The notes under the pieces are model-generated. The model saw nothing but the letters and a program-made list of their open reading frames with translations, did not search any database and was not told the origin of the DNA. From Candidatus Planktophila versatilis (GTDB lineage: Bacteria > Actinomycetota > Actinomycetes > Nanopelagicales > Nanopelagicaceae), in the NCBI RefSeq assembly GCF_002288265.1, contig NZ_CP016778.1:124001-188000 (forward strand): 64,000 bases of DNA, read 5' to 3'. A program made the translations under genes and the position numbers. Positions within the stretch are counted from its first letter, which is position 1, and each line of letters starts with the position of its first letter. This document shows, piece by piece, positions 38,201 to 48,056 of the stretch.

Positions 38201-38353
38201 GTGGATGTTGAGGCCACCCAAACTATTCTGGAAGAGATTGCCGTGGGTATGGGTGGTGCCACATTTACTGCGCGCAAGAACGAAATGTGTAAGGGTTGCA
38301 AGGTCAAACCTTCATGTCCGCTCTATCTTGAAGGCAAAGCGGTGCATCAATGA
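35267..38353 (+). CDS. adnA: AdnA-like helicase-nuclease subunit of a RecBCD/AddAB-type complex
   Basis: Subunit of the actinobacterial end-resection motor-nuclease. The 1028-residue protein has a UvrD-like SF1A motor: Walker A GATGTGKTTVV (about residue 48), Walker B region FSTIIVDEFQESDPAQRNL (about 265), and ILTVHSAKGRQWSHV (motif V). The C-terminal RecB-type nuclease has HYIIDFKTGKKE and LACYQLGV. Four Cys suited to a 4Fe-4S cluster are present: one in TECGLKWFLEKS and three in CKGCKVKPSC near the C-terminus. Order adnA-adnB near nudC, uvrD2 and whiB7 matches Mycobacterium. The adnB ATG overlaps the stop (ATGA). Confidence 0.92.
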   Translation: MSKQNPSSPLRLVRSSDEGFLPFSQVHQLSAEQQTAVAHRGSPLIITGATGTGKTTVVIEAALSRIAAGQSPDSILIIAYGRERASEIRDAIVTRSAKTAHEPLARTFHSLAYSILKMRTAENVREIILLSGAEQETFIAQLLAGDIEDGYQQWHADLQRTEQSLGEPLQTQGFVRELRDLIMRANERGITPDELELRGKQLGEKYWPGAAQFWKRYLGAMTLQEVLAGDAKVRIDPSEIINTAINYLRSNSELLTELRARFSTIIVDEFQESDPAQRNLLQLLAGQDLVIIADAASAVGRFRGADPEGVGAVIDSYVAKGAKKIELTTNFRGTPGTQAVRLFSESEEAQYIAYQFKRAHLMGGVAYSQMAVIVRSHGQSAAAIRRAFAQVGIPTAGDVEAIANNAAIAPFLLIARVATGAQPLNLDTAEKLLTSEFGGATSVSLRRTRAALLAARDEASDKRSGTQLILDAITTGDVAIEDSAELLRIHELLVAAKKSIAKKSATIHDLLWAIWNNAVTSENVKISESWRTAALKGGSRGAAADRDLDAMIQLFDSAARHIERFPGAKPELFLQEIENETIVSDLITSRGVRPDVVEILTVHSAKGRQWSHVAVAGVQEGTWPNLKQRSSLLGAERLVERVRHGDELAQTTLDMIAADSLAQDEARLFHVAATRASESLLVTAVAREDLTPSIFFEDFAHSCGASDATIEIPRPLTAPALVATLRREVTLTGNTDAAALLKTLSANGIHLAAPSQWLGAVPITTDAPVIDAGAPVPVSPSGAENFTECGLKWFLEKSGGTDGDSTAQLLGSVIHEFARLKVDEPAITDEQLQHKLLESWPLIDDSQGWISHAALARAQKMLERFSVFHSKSLADNNRSVAGVERSFEITVGRAVIRGNVDRIEVDSDGKHYIIDFKTGKKEISGDDAKTNLQLACYQLGVVLNGFAEKLTSTAVSGAQLVYLASKNKSYSTREQDALVDVEATQTILEEIAVGMGGATFTARKNEMCKGCKVKPSCPLYLEGKAVHQ

Positions 38354-41300
38354 TTGAAAAATACACACCTGATGAAGTAGCGAAGATGATTATCTCGATT
38401 GATCCCACATTTCATCTTCCATCTGATGAGCAGCGCCCCATCATCTCTATCTTTGATAATCCACTGGAGCCAGCTGTTGTCATTGCTGGCGCAGGTTCCG
38501 GGAAGACTGAGACTATGGCGGCGCGCGTTGTGTATTTAGTTGCCAATGGTTTTGCCCGCCCTGATCAAATTCTTGGACTTACCTTCACCCGCAAGGCCGC
38601 TGGCGAACTCAATACCCGAATTCGAAAGCGCCTGCGCCAATTTCAGCAGGCCGCAGATAAGCAAGGAATAGAGCGGACTTTTAGCAGTCTTGAGACTGCA
38701 GTTACTACTTATCACTCTTATGCCGGGCGATTACTGAGCGAACATGCAATTCGTTATGGCATCGATGCCGATGTGCAGCCACTGGGTGAGGCAGCGCTCT
38801 GGATGTCTGCCAATAAATTAGTACGCGAGTGGGATGACGGCGTCTTTAATACAAATGATGCAGCAAGCACCGTTGTAAAAGATTTGCTAGGACTTACCTC
38901 GATGGTCTTAGAGCATCGTGTGAGCGTTGATCAGATAAGAAGTGCGGATGAAAAAGTACTTGAAGAAATTGCACAGATGACGGGTGCAACTAACGAAGAG
39001 ACACGTAAGGTGGCAAAAGTACTTAACCAGCGCATCGCAATGCTTCCAATGATGCAAGCATTTTTGGAGGAACGCAGAAAGTCAGGTGAACTCTCATTTG
39101 ATGATCAGATAGCACTGGCTGCAGATATTGCCGTTAACTTTGCAGATGTCGGGGTATTGGAGCGCGCTAAGTATCCAGTTGTACTTCTGGATGAATATCA
39201 AGATACTTCCCAATCACAGGTGCGTTTGCTTTCGGCCCTCTTCGGTGGCAGCCATCCGGTTACCGCCGTCGGTGACCCTTGTCAATCTATCTATACCTGG
39301 CGCGGTGCATCTTCTGGAACCATTAGCGCATTTAATGCAAACTTTCCAAAGGCCGACGGTGCTACCGGTAAGAAGGTATATGAATTACTGACCACCTACC
39401 GAAACGATAAATCCATTCTCGCACTTGCAAATGAAATCTCGGCTGGCGTGCGCGAACTTGAAGGAATTAACGTTGCTGCGCTAAAGCCACACGAAGATGC
39501 AGGTGCTGGTGATCTCACCTGTGGCATCTTTGAAAATCTTGAGGCAGAGGCAACGGCAATTGCTGAATATTTCACACCGCTTTGGAATAACCCAAGTCGC
39601 TTACAACCGCACCTAAAAGTTCCACGCACCTTCGCGGTCTTGGTGCGAAAGCGTGCTCAGATAGCTCTCATTCAAGAGGCGCTAGCAAAGGCGGGGATAC
39701 CTTCGGAAGTCCTTGGTTTAGGGGGACTTGTGCATGTTCCGGAAATTGCAGATTTAGTGGCAATGCTGAAAATTATCAACAACCCCAGCGCTGGTGCATC
39801 ACTGATGCGTCACTTAACCGGAGCGCGCATTAACTTAGGTCCACGCGATATTGCCGCCCTTGGTCGTTTTGCGCGCTGGCGATCAGAGGCACTCTCATCT
39901 GATAGCCGCAGCATTGTGAAAAACATTGTTGCCGGAAACCCAGCATCGGCTGAAGCCGATGATCAATTTATTGGAAGTGTGATTGACGCACTTGATGAAA
40001 TTGAGAAGTGCGACAAATCCAAGTTCAGTAGCGCTGGCTACCAACGACTTGCATCTTTTGCATCCGACCTACGTCGCTTGAGTTCACGTGCATCTGCACC
40101 CATTACTGATCTCATCGTTGAAATCGAGCGCTATTTGAACTTAGAAAGTGAAGTGATGTTACGAGATGGTGGCACGCATGGCCGTCGCCACCTTGATCGC
40201 TTTATGGATGAGGCGGCAAAGTTTGCGCGCAGCGGTGGCTCACTTTCTGCCTTCTTGCAATGGCTCGATGTTGCAAGTGAAGAAGAAGGTGGACTCAAAG
40301 CTGGGGCGCCGGAAGCCGATGCCAGCGTTGTTCAGATTCTCACCGTGCACATGGCAAAAGGCGCCGAATGGGATGTCGTTGCAGTTCCAGGGTTAGCGCA
40401 GGGCACATTTCCTGGAGCCAATGCAAGTGATCCTGATAACTGGATTACCAATGAACGCCATATTCCATTTTCACTGCGCGGGGATGCTGACATCTTGCCA
40501 ACGTTTTCGTGGAACGCATCTGAAACTAATGCGCAAGCTAAAAAAGCAATCGATGCATTTGCGCAAGAGTGCGTTGACTTTAAGATGCGGGAAGAGATTC
40601 GCCTTGGCTATGTTGCCATTACACGTGCTCGCACACACTTATTCTGTTCGACTTCGTTCTGGCGCGATGGCGCAAAACCTGTTCAACCATCTGTGCTTTA
40701 TGAGAAGGTGCAACAGATCGCAAGTCAGTGCGGCACAGTGCTCAGCGCCCCCACTGCACCAGAGAGCACGGATCGAAACCCAGCCAAAGATATTGAGATC
40801 ACAGCGCAGTGGCCACAAGATCCACTCGGAGACAAGCGGGCAGCTTTTGATCGCACCGTGGCACTTGTTGAATCAGCTGCGCCGTTAAACCTAGACGCAC
40901 CTGCACCGGCAGAACTGGCAGAGCTAGTTGAGGATGCCCGGGCAATAATTGCTGAATTTGAAGAGTTTAAGTTAGGTGCGCGCGATGTTGCATTGCCACC
41001 GCGTCTTTCTACCTCCACACTCATTGCACTGCATGAAGATCCAGTAGAACTTGCTCGCAACATTCGCCGGCCAATGCCGCGAGCTATGGATGAATACTCA
41101 CATCGTGGAACGGCATTTCACTTATGGATTGAGAACCATTTCAATGCAAAAACGCTCTTTGATGATGAAGACTTTGATTTGATCACACCTTTTGAGCAAG
41201 ACCAGAAACTGGAAGACCTGAAAACGAAGTGGCTGGAATCTGAGTGGGCGAAGTTGCAACCGCATGCAGTAGAAGTTCCTTTTGAAACCGTTATTGCTGG

Positions 41301-41562
41301 CGTGCTTGTGCGCGGTCGCATCGACGCTGTTTATCAGACCAGTAACGGTTTTGAAGTAGTCGACTGGAAGACTGGCTCGAAGACTTTAGGTGAATCATCT
41401 GCGGTGCAGCTAGCTGTCTATCGACTTGCCTGGGCTAAGTTGCAGTCAATTGCAGTTGAGCAGGTCTCGGCCGCTTTTTATTATGTGCCGATAAATAAAA
41501 CAGATCGGCGAGCAAATCTTCTGAGTGAAGATGAGCTCACCGACCTGTTATTACTTAAGTAA
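38350..41562 (+). CDS. adnB: AdnB-like helicase-nuclease subunit
   Basis: Partner of AdnA; in mycobacteria this subunit is the leading motor of the heterodimer. The 1070-residue protein has Walker A IAGAGSGKTETMAARV (about residue 45), motif Ia LGLTFTRKAAGELNTRI, motif II VVLLDEYQDTSQSQVRLL, and GDPCQSIYTWRGAS. Motifs ILTVHMAKGAEWDVVAVPG and VAITRARTHLFCSTSFW follow, then a RecB nuclease domain (HRGTAFHLWIENH, VVDWKTGSKTLGE). There is no C-terminal CxxC cluster like that in AdnA. Its TAA lies one base from the convergent katG stop. Confidence 0.93.
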   Translation: MIEKYTPDEVAKMIISIDPTFHLPSDEQRPIISIFDNPLEPAVVIAGAGSGKTETMAARVVYLVANGFARPDQILGLTFTRKAAGELNTRIRKRLRQFQQAADKQGIERTFSSLETAVTTYHSYAGRLLSEHAIRYGIDADVQPLGEAALWMSANKLVREWDDGVFNTNDAASTVVKDLLGLTSMVLEHRVSVDQIRSADEKVLEEIAQMTGATNEETRKVAKVLNQRIAMLPMMQAFLEERRKSGELSFDDQIALAADIAVNFADVGVLERAKYPVVLLDEYQDTSQSQVRLLSALFGGSHPVTAVGDPCQSIYTWRGASSGTISAFNANFPKADGATGKKVYELLTTYRNDKSILALANEISAGVRELEGINVAALKPHEDAGAGDLTCGIFENLEAEATAIAEYFTPLWNNPSRLQPHLKVPRTFAVLVRKRAQIALIQEALAKAGIPSEVLGLGGLVHVPEIADLVAMLKIINNPSAGASLMRHLTGARINLGPRDIAALGRFARWRSEALSSDSRSIVKNIVAGNPASAEADDQFIGSVIDALDEIEKCDKSKFSSAGYQRLASFASDLRRLSSRASAPITDLIVEIERYLNLESEVMLRDGGTHGRRHLDRFMDEAAKFARSGGSLSAFLQWLDVASEEEGGLKAGAPEADASVVQILTVHMAKGAEWDVVAVPGLAQGTFPGANASDPDNWITNERHIPFSLRGDADILPTFSWNASETNAQAKKAIDAFAQECVDFKMREEIRLGYVAITRARTHLFCSTSFWRDGAKPVQPSVLYEKVQQIASQCGTVLSAPTAPESTDRNPAKDIEITAQWPQDPLGDKRAAFDRTVALVESAAPLNLDAPAPAELAELVEDARAIIAEFEEFKLGARDVALPPRLSTSTLIALHEDPVELARNIRRPMPRAMDEYSHRGTAFHLWIENHFNAKTLFDDEDFDLITPFEQDQKLEDLKTKWLESEWAKLQPHAVEVPFETVIAGVLVRGRIDAVYQTSNGFEVVDWKTGSKTLGESSAVQLAVYRLAWAKLQSIAVEQVSAAFYYVPINKTDRRANLLSEDELTDLLLLK

Positions 41563-41563
41563 T

Positions 41564-43789
<2,226 letters not shown>

Positions 43790-43843
43790 CTACAAATAGA
43801 CTGACTAGATACGAGCACAGGCTAGCCGAAGTGCGAAAAATTG

Positions 43844-44677
43844 TTAATTCGAAAGCTGGATACCGATAGGCAAATGGTCACTTAACCCGGTGCGTGAGAT
43901 GTCCATCACGGAGAATTCACCTGGATGTAAATCTTTGGCGAGCAGATAGTCGAACTTAATCGAGGCGCCCCAGCTGGGGTAGGTGTTGCCTGGGGCCAAT
44001 GAATTCCAGGGGGAGAAGACGGTAGGCAGATTCATAGGCAAGTTCAGATCACCCATGACTATCGCGCGGGTGCCACTTTCTTCTGCAATCTGTAGCGCCC
44101 ATTTTTTGATTCTCCGAAGTTGTCGCAAATTCAACCCTGGCACAAAAGAGAGATGAGTATTCACAATTGTCCAACCATTTTCTAGGACCGCAGCAATAGC
44201 AAGACGTGGTTCATCTTTGACGTAGATAAAACGTGGTCTTCCTTTTCCAGTTTCATCACCAGGAACAATGAGAGGTAGCCCAAGTAAGGAACGACCTAGA
44301 TCTAATCTGTGCCATGACTTCACGGCAATCTTTGAAACAATTCCAATTCCGTAGCACTCGTGCATGATTTCTGAATGCGAACTCTTATCTGTAATCAACG
44401 CAGGTTCGTGCTCGTGTAATTTTCGCCATGACTCACCGGGTGTTCCAATCACACTGGGACCCATCGCCCAATCGCGCGCACCAACGCTCTCTGCGATATC
44501 GCGAATCTGCGGACGAGACTGCGACCGTGGCAAGAAGTGATCGACTTCCTGAAAGCCCATCACATCTGAGTTCAGAGACTGCACCGCAGCTGCGAGATCG
44601 GCGGCCGAATCGGGTGAATTCCTAGGTGGGATTGAGATCCCATGCAGGATATTCCACGAGGTGATTCTCACCCCCAC
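43844..44677 (-). CDS. Endonuclease/exonuclease/phosphatase (EEP) superfamily protein
   Basis: A 277-residue EEP-fold hydrolase. Motifs: N-terminal ITSWNILHG (metal-binding Asn), MGFQEVDHFLPRS with the catalytic Glu, TIVNTHLSF (His), IVMGDLNLP (Asp/Asn) and the C-terminal TGLSDHLPIGI (Asp-His pair). Substrate could be nucleic acid or a phosphoester lipid; no signal peptide favours a cytoplasmic role. The start is GTG. It faces nudC across 19 bases and is followed on the same strand by katG after 78 bases. Homologues are common in acI-like and other actinobacteria but lack a specific name. Confidence 0.85.
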   Translation of the reverse strand: MGVRITSWNILHGISIPPRNSPDSAADLAAAVQSLNSDVMGFQEVDHFLPRSQSRPQIRDIAESVGARDWAMGPSVIGTPGESWRKLHEHEPALITDKSSHSEIMHECYGIGIVSKIAVKSWHRLDLGRSLLGLPLIVPGDETGKGRPRFIYVKDEPRLAIAAVLENGWTIVNTHLSFVPGLNLRQLRRIKKWALQIAEESGTRAIVMGDLNLPMNLPTVFSPWNSLAPGNTYPSWGASIKFDYLLAKDLHPGEFSVMDISRTGLSDHLPIGIQLSN

Positions 44678-44684
44678 ACACTAG

Positions 44685-44690
44685 TAACCT
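44685..44690 (+). promoter_or_regulatory. -10 element TAACCT, leaderless start for nudC
   Basis: TAACCT ends six bases before the GTG start. Only 19 bases separate the divergent genes, so their promoters overlap. Confidence 0.4.
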
Positions 44691-44696
44691 GCACCA

Positions 44697-45626
44697 GTGA
44701 GCGCGATAAACCAACACACCTCCCGCATTGATCGTGCAGGTGAACTTCGGGTGAACCAAGAAACCCTTGATCAATTGTGGCAACGCGCACAAATCTTGCA
44801 GATTGCAGAAGGTCGCATTGCAGCAGTTGATTCAAAATTGAGCCTCATCAACGCCGAACAAGTGGCGGCGCATATTTCCACACACACTTTTACTGAAGGA
44901 AGTCGCTACTTCTTAGGTTTAGATCTGCACACCAAGGCGCCTTTCTTTGCATGGGATACCGAGTGGGTCGGCACAATCGATGATGAAGTCAAAGAAGTCG
45001 GATTCTCCACTGTTCGTGAGATTGGCTCACTGCTGAGTGAGCAAGAGTTAGAAATTTCATTACATGCCATGGGGTTAAGTAATTGGCATCGTGCACATCC
45101 ACGTTGTCCGAGATGTGGTGGCGCAACTCGAGTGGATCTTGGTGGAGCAGCGCGCACGTGCGATGCAGATGGCAGCCAACATCACCCACGCACCGATTCT
45201 GCAGTGATTGTGCTTGTCAAAGATCGTGATGATCGCATTTTGCTTGGACATCAACCAATCTGGCCAGAAGGTCGATTCTCTACCTTTGCTGGTTTTCTTG
45301 AACCCGGAGAAACATTTGAACAGTGCGTTGCGCGCGAAGTTTTAGAAGAGTCAGCAGTTGTTGTAACAGAGTTGAACTACTTAGGATCACAACCGTGGCC
45401 ATTTCCGGCCAGCATCATGATTGCATTTGAAGCAGTGACAGATAATCCAGAGCGCGCACAAGGTGATGGGCAAGAAATCACAGAAGTGAAATGGTTTACC
45501 CGCGCGCAATTATTGGCTGCGGCTAAAGATGGTTCGCTCTTGCTCCCACCATCAATTTCAGTTGCCCGCAAGATGATTGAACGCTGGTTGGGTGAGAGCG
45601 CACCCGGCGGCCAGACATGGCGATAG
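44697..45626 (+). CDS. nudC: NAD+ diphosphatase / NudC-family Nudix hydrolase
   Basis: Hydrolyses NAD(H) to NMN(H) and AMP and, in known homologues, removes NAD caps from RNA. The 309-residue protein has an N-terminal NUDIX-like domain, a zinc-binding insert with CPRCGG and TCDADGSQHHPRTD (mycobacterial NudC proteins also have His in place of the fourth Cys), and the Nudix box GFLEPGETFEQCVAREVLEE. The NudC-specific SQPWPFPAS motif follows. GTG start. It overlaps uvrD2 by ten bases, the same order as in Mycobacterium. Confidence 0.94.
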   Translation: MSAINQHTSRIDRAGELRVNQETLDQLWQRAQILQIAEGRIAAVDSKLSLINAEQVAAHISTHTFTEGSRYFLGLDLHTKAPFFAWDTEWVGTIDDEVKEVGFSTVREIGSLLSEQELEISLHAMGLSNWHRAHPRCPRCGGATRVDLGGAARTCDADGSQHHPRTDSAVIVLVKDRDDRILLGHQPIWPEGRFSTFAGFLEPGETFEQCVAREVLEESAVVVTELNYLGSQPWPFPASIMIAFEAVTDNPERAQGDGQEITEVKWFTRAQLLAAAKDGSLLLPPSISVARKMIERWLGESAPGGQTWR

Positions 45627-47269
45627 AAGACTCAATACTTGCAGCCCTTGATCCTGATCAAAGGGCGGTAGCACTTGCTACACGTGGTCCCCTCTGCGTC
45701 ATTGCAGGTGCTGGCACCGGAAAAACTCGCGCAATCACACATCGCATTGCCTATGCAGCAGCGATTGGCACGATGGATCCGCAGAAAGTATTGGCGCTGA
45801 CATTTACGGCAAAAGCTGCTGGTGAAATGCGAGCCCGACTTCGCACACTTGGCGTGCCGGCCGTTGCCGCTCGCACGATTCACTCTGCTGCCCTTAAGCA
45901 GCTGCTCTACTTTTGGCCCTCAGTATTCGGTGGTCGCACACCAGATCTGATGACAACCAAGACTGGCTTTCTTACCGAAGCAATTAATCGCGCGGGGCTA
46001 AGTGGCTCGCTGCGTGCTACCAACCGCGAATTGATGCGAGATATTGCCGCTGAGATTGAATGGGCGAAGGTCTCTCAAGTCGGACCCACTGATTACATCA
46101 ATGAAGTAAGTAAGCGAATGCAGAAGCCTCGTGTTACGCCAGAGCAGATGGTTCAGGTCTATACCGCCTATGAATCAATTAAAAAGCAAGAGCTCGCCAT
46201 TGATTTCGAAGATGTACTTCTCTTATGTTCTGCGATGTTAGAAGAAGAGCGCGATGTGCGCGAGCGAGTGCAAGACCAATATCGGTATTTCACTATCGAT
46301 GAGTACCAAGATATTTCTCCCATTCAACAGCGACTGATTAATGCTTGGCTTGGAACGCGCACCGATATCTGTGTCGTTGGTGATCCCGCCCAAACTATTT
46401 ATTCATTTGCTGGTGCCACCCCGGTATTCCTTAATACATTTACCCAACGCTTTCCGGAAGCCGAAGTTATCCGTTTAACAACTGGATACCGCTCCACCCC
46501 GGAAATCACCTTTGCTGCCAATGCACTCTTGCGTCACGGAACTATGGGCCAGGAACTTGTTGCTGTTAATAGCCATGGCTCTAAACCAATTGTCACCGGC
46601 TATGGCGATGAACCGGCAGAGATTGGCGGAGTCATGGCTGAAATCAATGCTCTCTTGGTAAATGGCACTCAGCCACAAGAGGTTGCGATCTTGGCTAGAA
46701 CTAATGCACAACTTAAAGGTGCAGAGAAAGCAATGCTGGCGCAGAAGATTCCATATCAAGTGCGAAACACAGAAAGATTCTTTGAACGCCGCGAAGTGCG
46801 TGATTTTCTCAAGCAAGTGCGGCAAGCATCGGTTATTCCGGCTGAAGGCCAAGGATGGATTGATGAACTACGCTCCCTTGCCCAGCCTTATTTAACAGGG
46901 GAAGCAATTGATGGGATTGCAGCGCTGCTGCATTTAGCGCGTGAACTAGATGACGATGATAATTTCACTCCGAAAACTTTGCGCACATATCTGCGCGAAG
47001 TAGAAGACCGGGTGCAACAGAACAATCCACCGACCATGCCGGTTGTCACACTGGCAACGCTGCATGCAGCTAAAGGTCTGGAATGGGAGCGGGTATTTTT
47101 AATTGGCGCATCAGATGGCCAATTACCGCTGACTAATAGTTCAGGTGAGGCCGTTATCGAAGAGGAACGTAGGCTCTTTTATGTGGGAATCACCCGCGCC
47201 AAGGCAGATCTGCATATCTCCTATCGAGGCAATCCAAGCCAATTCCTGCGTGAATCAGGCCTTATTTAA
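45617..47269 (+). CDS. uvrD2: UvrD2-like SF1A DNA helicase, short form
   Basis: ATP-dependent 3'-5' DNA helicase of the UvrD/Rep family. The 550-residue protein carries all core motifs: Q motif LDPDQRAVA, Walker A IAGAGTGKTRAI (about residue 32), Ia LALTFTAKAAGEMRARL, II FTIDEYQDISPIQQ, III GDPAQTIYSFAGA, IV TTGYRSTPEI, V TLHAAKGLEWERVFL and VI RLFYVGITRAKADL. It ends about 20 residues after motif VI. Mycobacterial UvrD2 continues for roughly 150 residues with a tetracysteine and HRDC domain, absent here. Its ATG overlaps nudC by ten bases. Confidence 0.92.
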   Translation: MAIEDSILAALDPDQRAVALATRGPLCVIAGAGTGKTRAITHRIAYAAAIGTMDPQKVLALTFTAKAAGEMRARLRTLGVPAVAARTIHSAALKQLLYFWPSVFGGRTPDLMTTKTGFLTEAINRAGLSGSLRATNRELMRDIAAEIEWAKVSQVGPTDYINEVSKRMQKPRVTPEQMVQVYTAYESIKKQELAIDFEDVLLLCSAMLEEERDVRERVQDQYRYFTIDEYQDISPIQQRLINAWLGTRTDICVVGDPAQTIYSFAGATPVFLNTFTQRFPEAEVIRLTTGYRSTPEITFAANALLRHGTMGQELVAVNSHGSKPIVTGYGDEPAEIGGVMAEINALLVNGTQPQEVAILARTNAQLKGAEKAMLAQKIPYQVRNTERFFERREVRDFLKQVRQASVIPAEGQGWIDELRSLAQPYLTGEAIDGIAALLHLARELDDDDNFTPKTLRTYLREVEDRVQQNNPPTMPVVTLATLHAAKGLEWERVFLIGASDGQLPLTNSSGEAVIEEERRLFYVGITRAKADLHISYRGNPSQFLRESGLI

Positions 47270-47304
47270 TTGCCTTGCACGAATCAATGACCATCTTGTA
47301 CCCT

Positions 47305-47310
47305 TAGAGT
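47305..47310 (+). promoter_or_regulatory. -10 element TAGAGT of the whiB7 leader transcript
   Basis: TAGAGT lies 25 bases before the leader ORF ATG. Unlike the leaderless genes, a purine-rich ribosome site (GGAAGGGGA) is present between it and the ATG. Confidence 0.4.
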
Positions 47311-47335
47311 TCGAAAACAGGGAAGGGGATTGAAA

Positions 47336-47527
47336 ATGGCAAATGTCATGACTTCAATCATCACAGCAGGCGCATGCGCTGCTGCACCTTCTGCTGCCTT
47401 CACACATTCAACAGCTTCTGCAACCAAGCGTTCACATAAGCGAACAGTTTGGCCCACAGCTACAAAGTCAGCGTTTTACGCCAACTTTTATGCAGTGGAT
47501 GAGGCTACTGGAGTACTAATCGGATAA
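47336..47527 (+). CDS. Leader ORF upstream of whiB7 (63 aa)
   Basis: A 63-residue frame, Ala/Thr/Ser-rich in its first half (MTSIITAGACAAAPSAAF) with a basic stretch (KRSHKRTVWP) and an aromatic end (AFYANFYAVDEATG). No signal peptide or known domain. GGAAGGGGA gives a good ribosome site. Its stop is 16 bases before a strong terminator, which in turn precedes whiB7. In Mycobacterium and Streptomyces whiB7/wblC is controlled by an upstream ORF and terminator; this frame sits in the equivalent place. It could also be an independent small gene. Confidence 0.6.
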   Translation: MANVMTSIITAGACAAAPSAAFTHSTASATKRSHKRTVWPTATKSAFYANFYAVDEATGVLIG

Positions 47528-47543
47528 AACCGAACAGTCCCAC

Positions 47544-47588
47544 AAGGGCCTCAAATCCACTCGATGGATTTGGAGGTCCTTTTTTATT
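47544..47588 (+). terminator. Strong intrinsic terminator between leader ORF and whiB7
   Basis: 15-bp stem with one G-T wobble and one bulged G (47544-47558 with 47566-47581), 7-base loop, followed by TTTTTATT. It lies about 80 bases before the whiB7 start and may act as a conditional attenuator. Confidence 0.85.
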
Positions 47589-47665
47589 ACCCAAATCAAA
47601 GAAGAAATCAAAAAGAGATAACAAGAGCAAGACTAACTAGAGAGAGATAACAGGGGGTGAGGACG

Positions 47666-48037
47666 ATGAGCGTTCTCTTCAGCGAACTACAGGTACCAGG
47701 CTGGGCAGAGACCGGCGAAAAGATTGGCCTTAACGATGTGACATTCACATACGACAACGCCAAGGCTTTCACCCTGCCATGCCATCAAGCTGACCCTGAA
47801 CTCTTCTACTCAGAGACAGATCAGGGAATTGCAGAGGCGAAGGCGCTCTGTGGCACATGTCCAGTGCGTAACAAGTGTCTCGATGGTGCGCTCTCACGCC
47901 AAGAACCATGTGGAGTGTGGGGCGGACAGCTCATCGAAGATGGCGTGATCATTGAACGTAAGCGTCGTGCCGGTAGACCGCCACGTCAGGTGATTGCAGC
48001 TGCTCGCATTGTTCAGAACGAGCAAGCGCTAGCGTAA
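47666..48037 (+). CDS. whiB7: WhiB7-type Fe-S transcriptional regulator
   Basis: Binds SigA and DNA to activate antibiotic and redox stress genes. The 123-residue protein has four cluster Cys, C39, C62, C65 and C71 (LPCH; LCGTCPVRNKC), then GVWGG (83-87) and a Lys/Arg C-terminus with AGRPPR, resembling the AT-hook RGRP specific to WhiB7. The fifth Cys (C82, EPCGVWGG) replaces the Trp of M. tuberculosis WhiB7. I chose the ATG (MSVLFSEL), which matches the WhiB7 N-terminus; a GTG nine bases upstream is possible. Position after uvrD2 is as in Mycobacterium. Confidence 0.9.
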   Translation: MSVLFSELQVPGWAETGEKIGLNDVTFTYDNAKAFTLPCHQADPELFYSETDQGIAEAKALCGTCPVRNKCLDGALSRQEPCGVWGGQLIEDGVIIERKRRAGRPPRQVIAAARIVQNEQALA

Positions 48038-48056
48038 GTCGGGTAATTGGCTTAAC

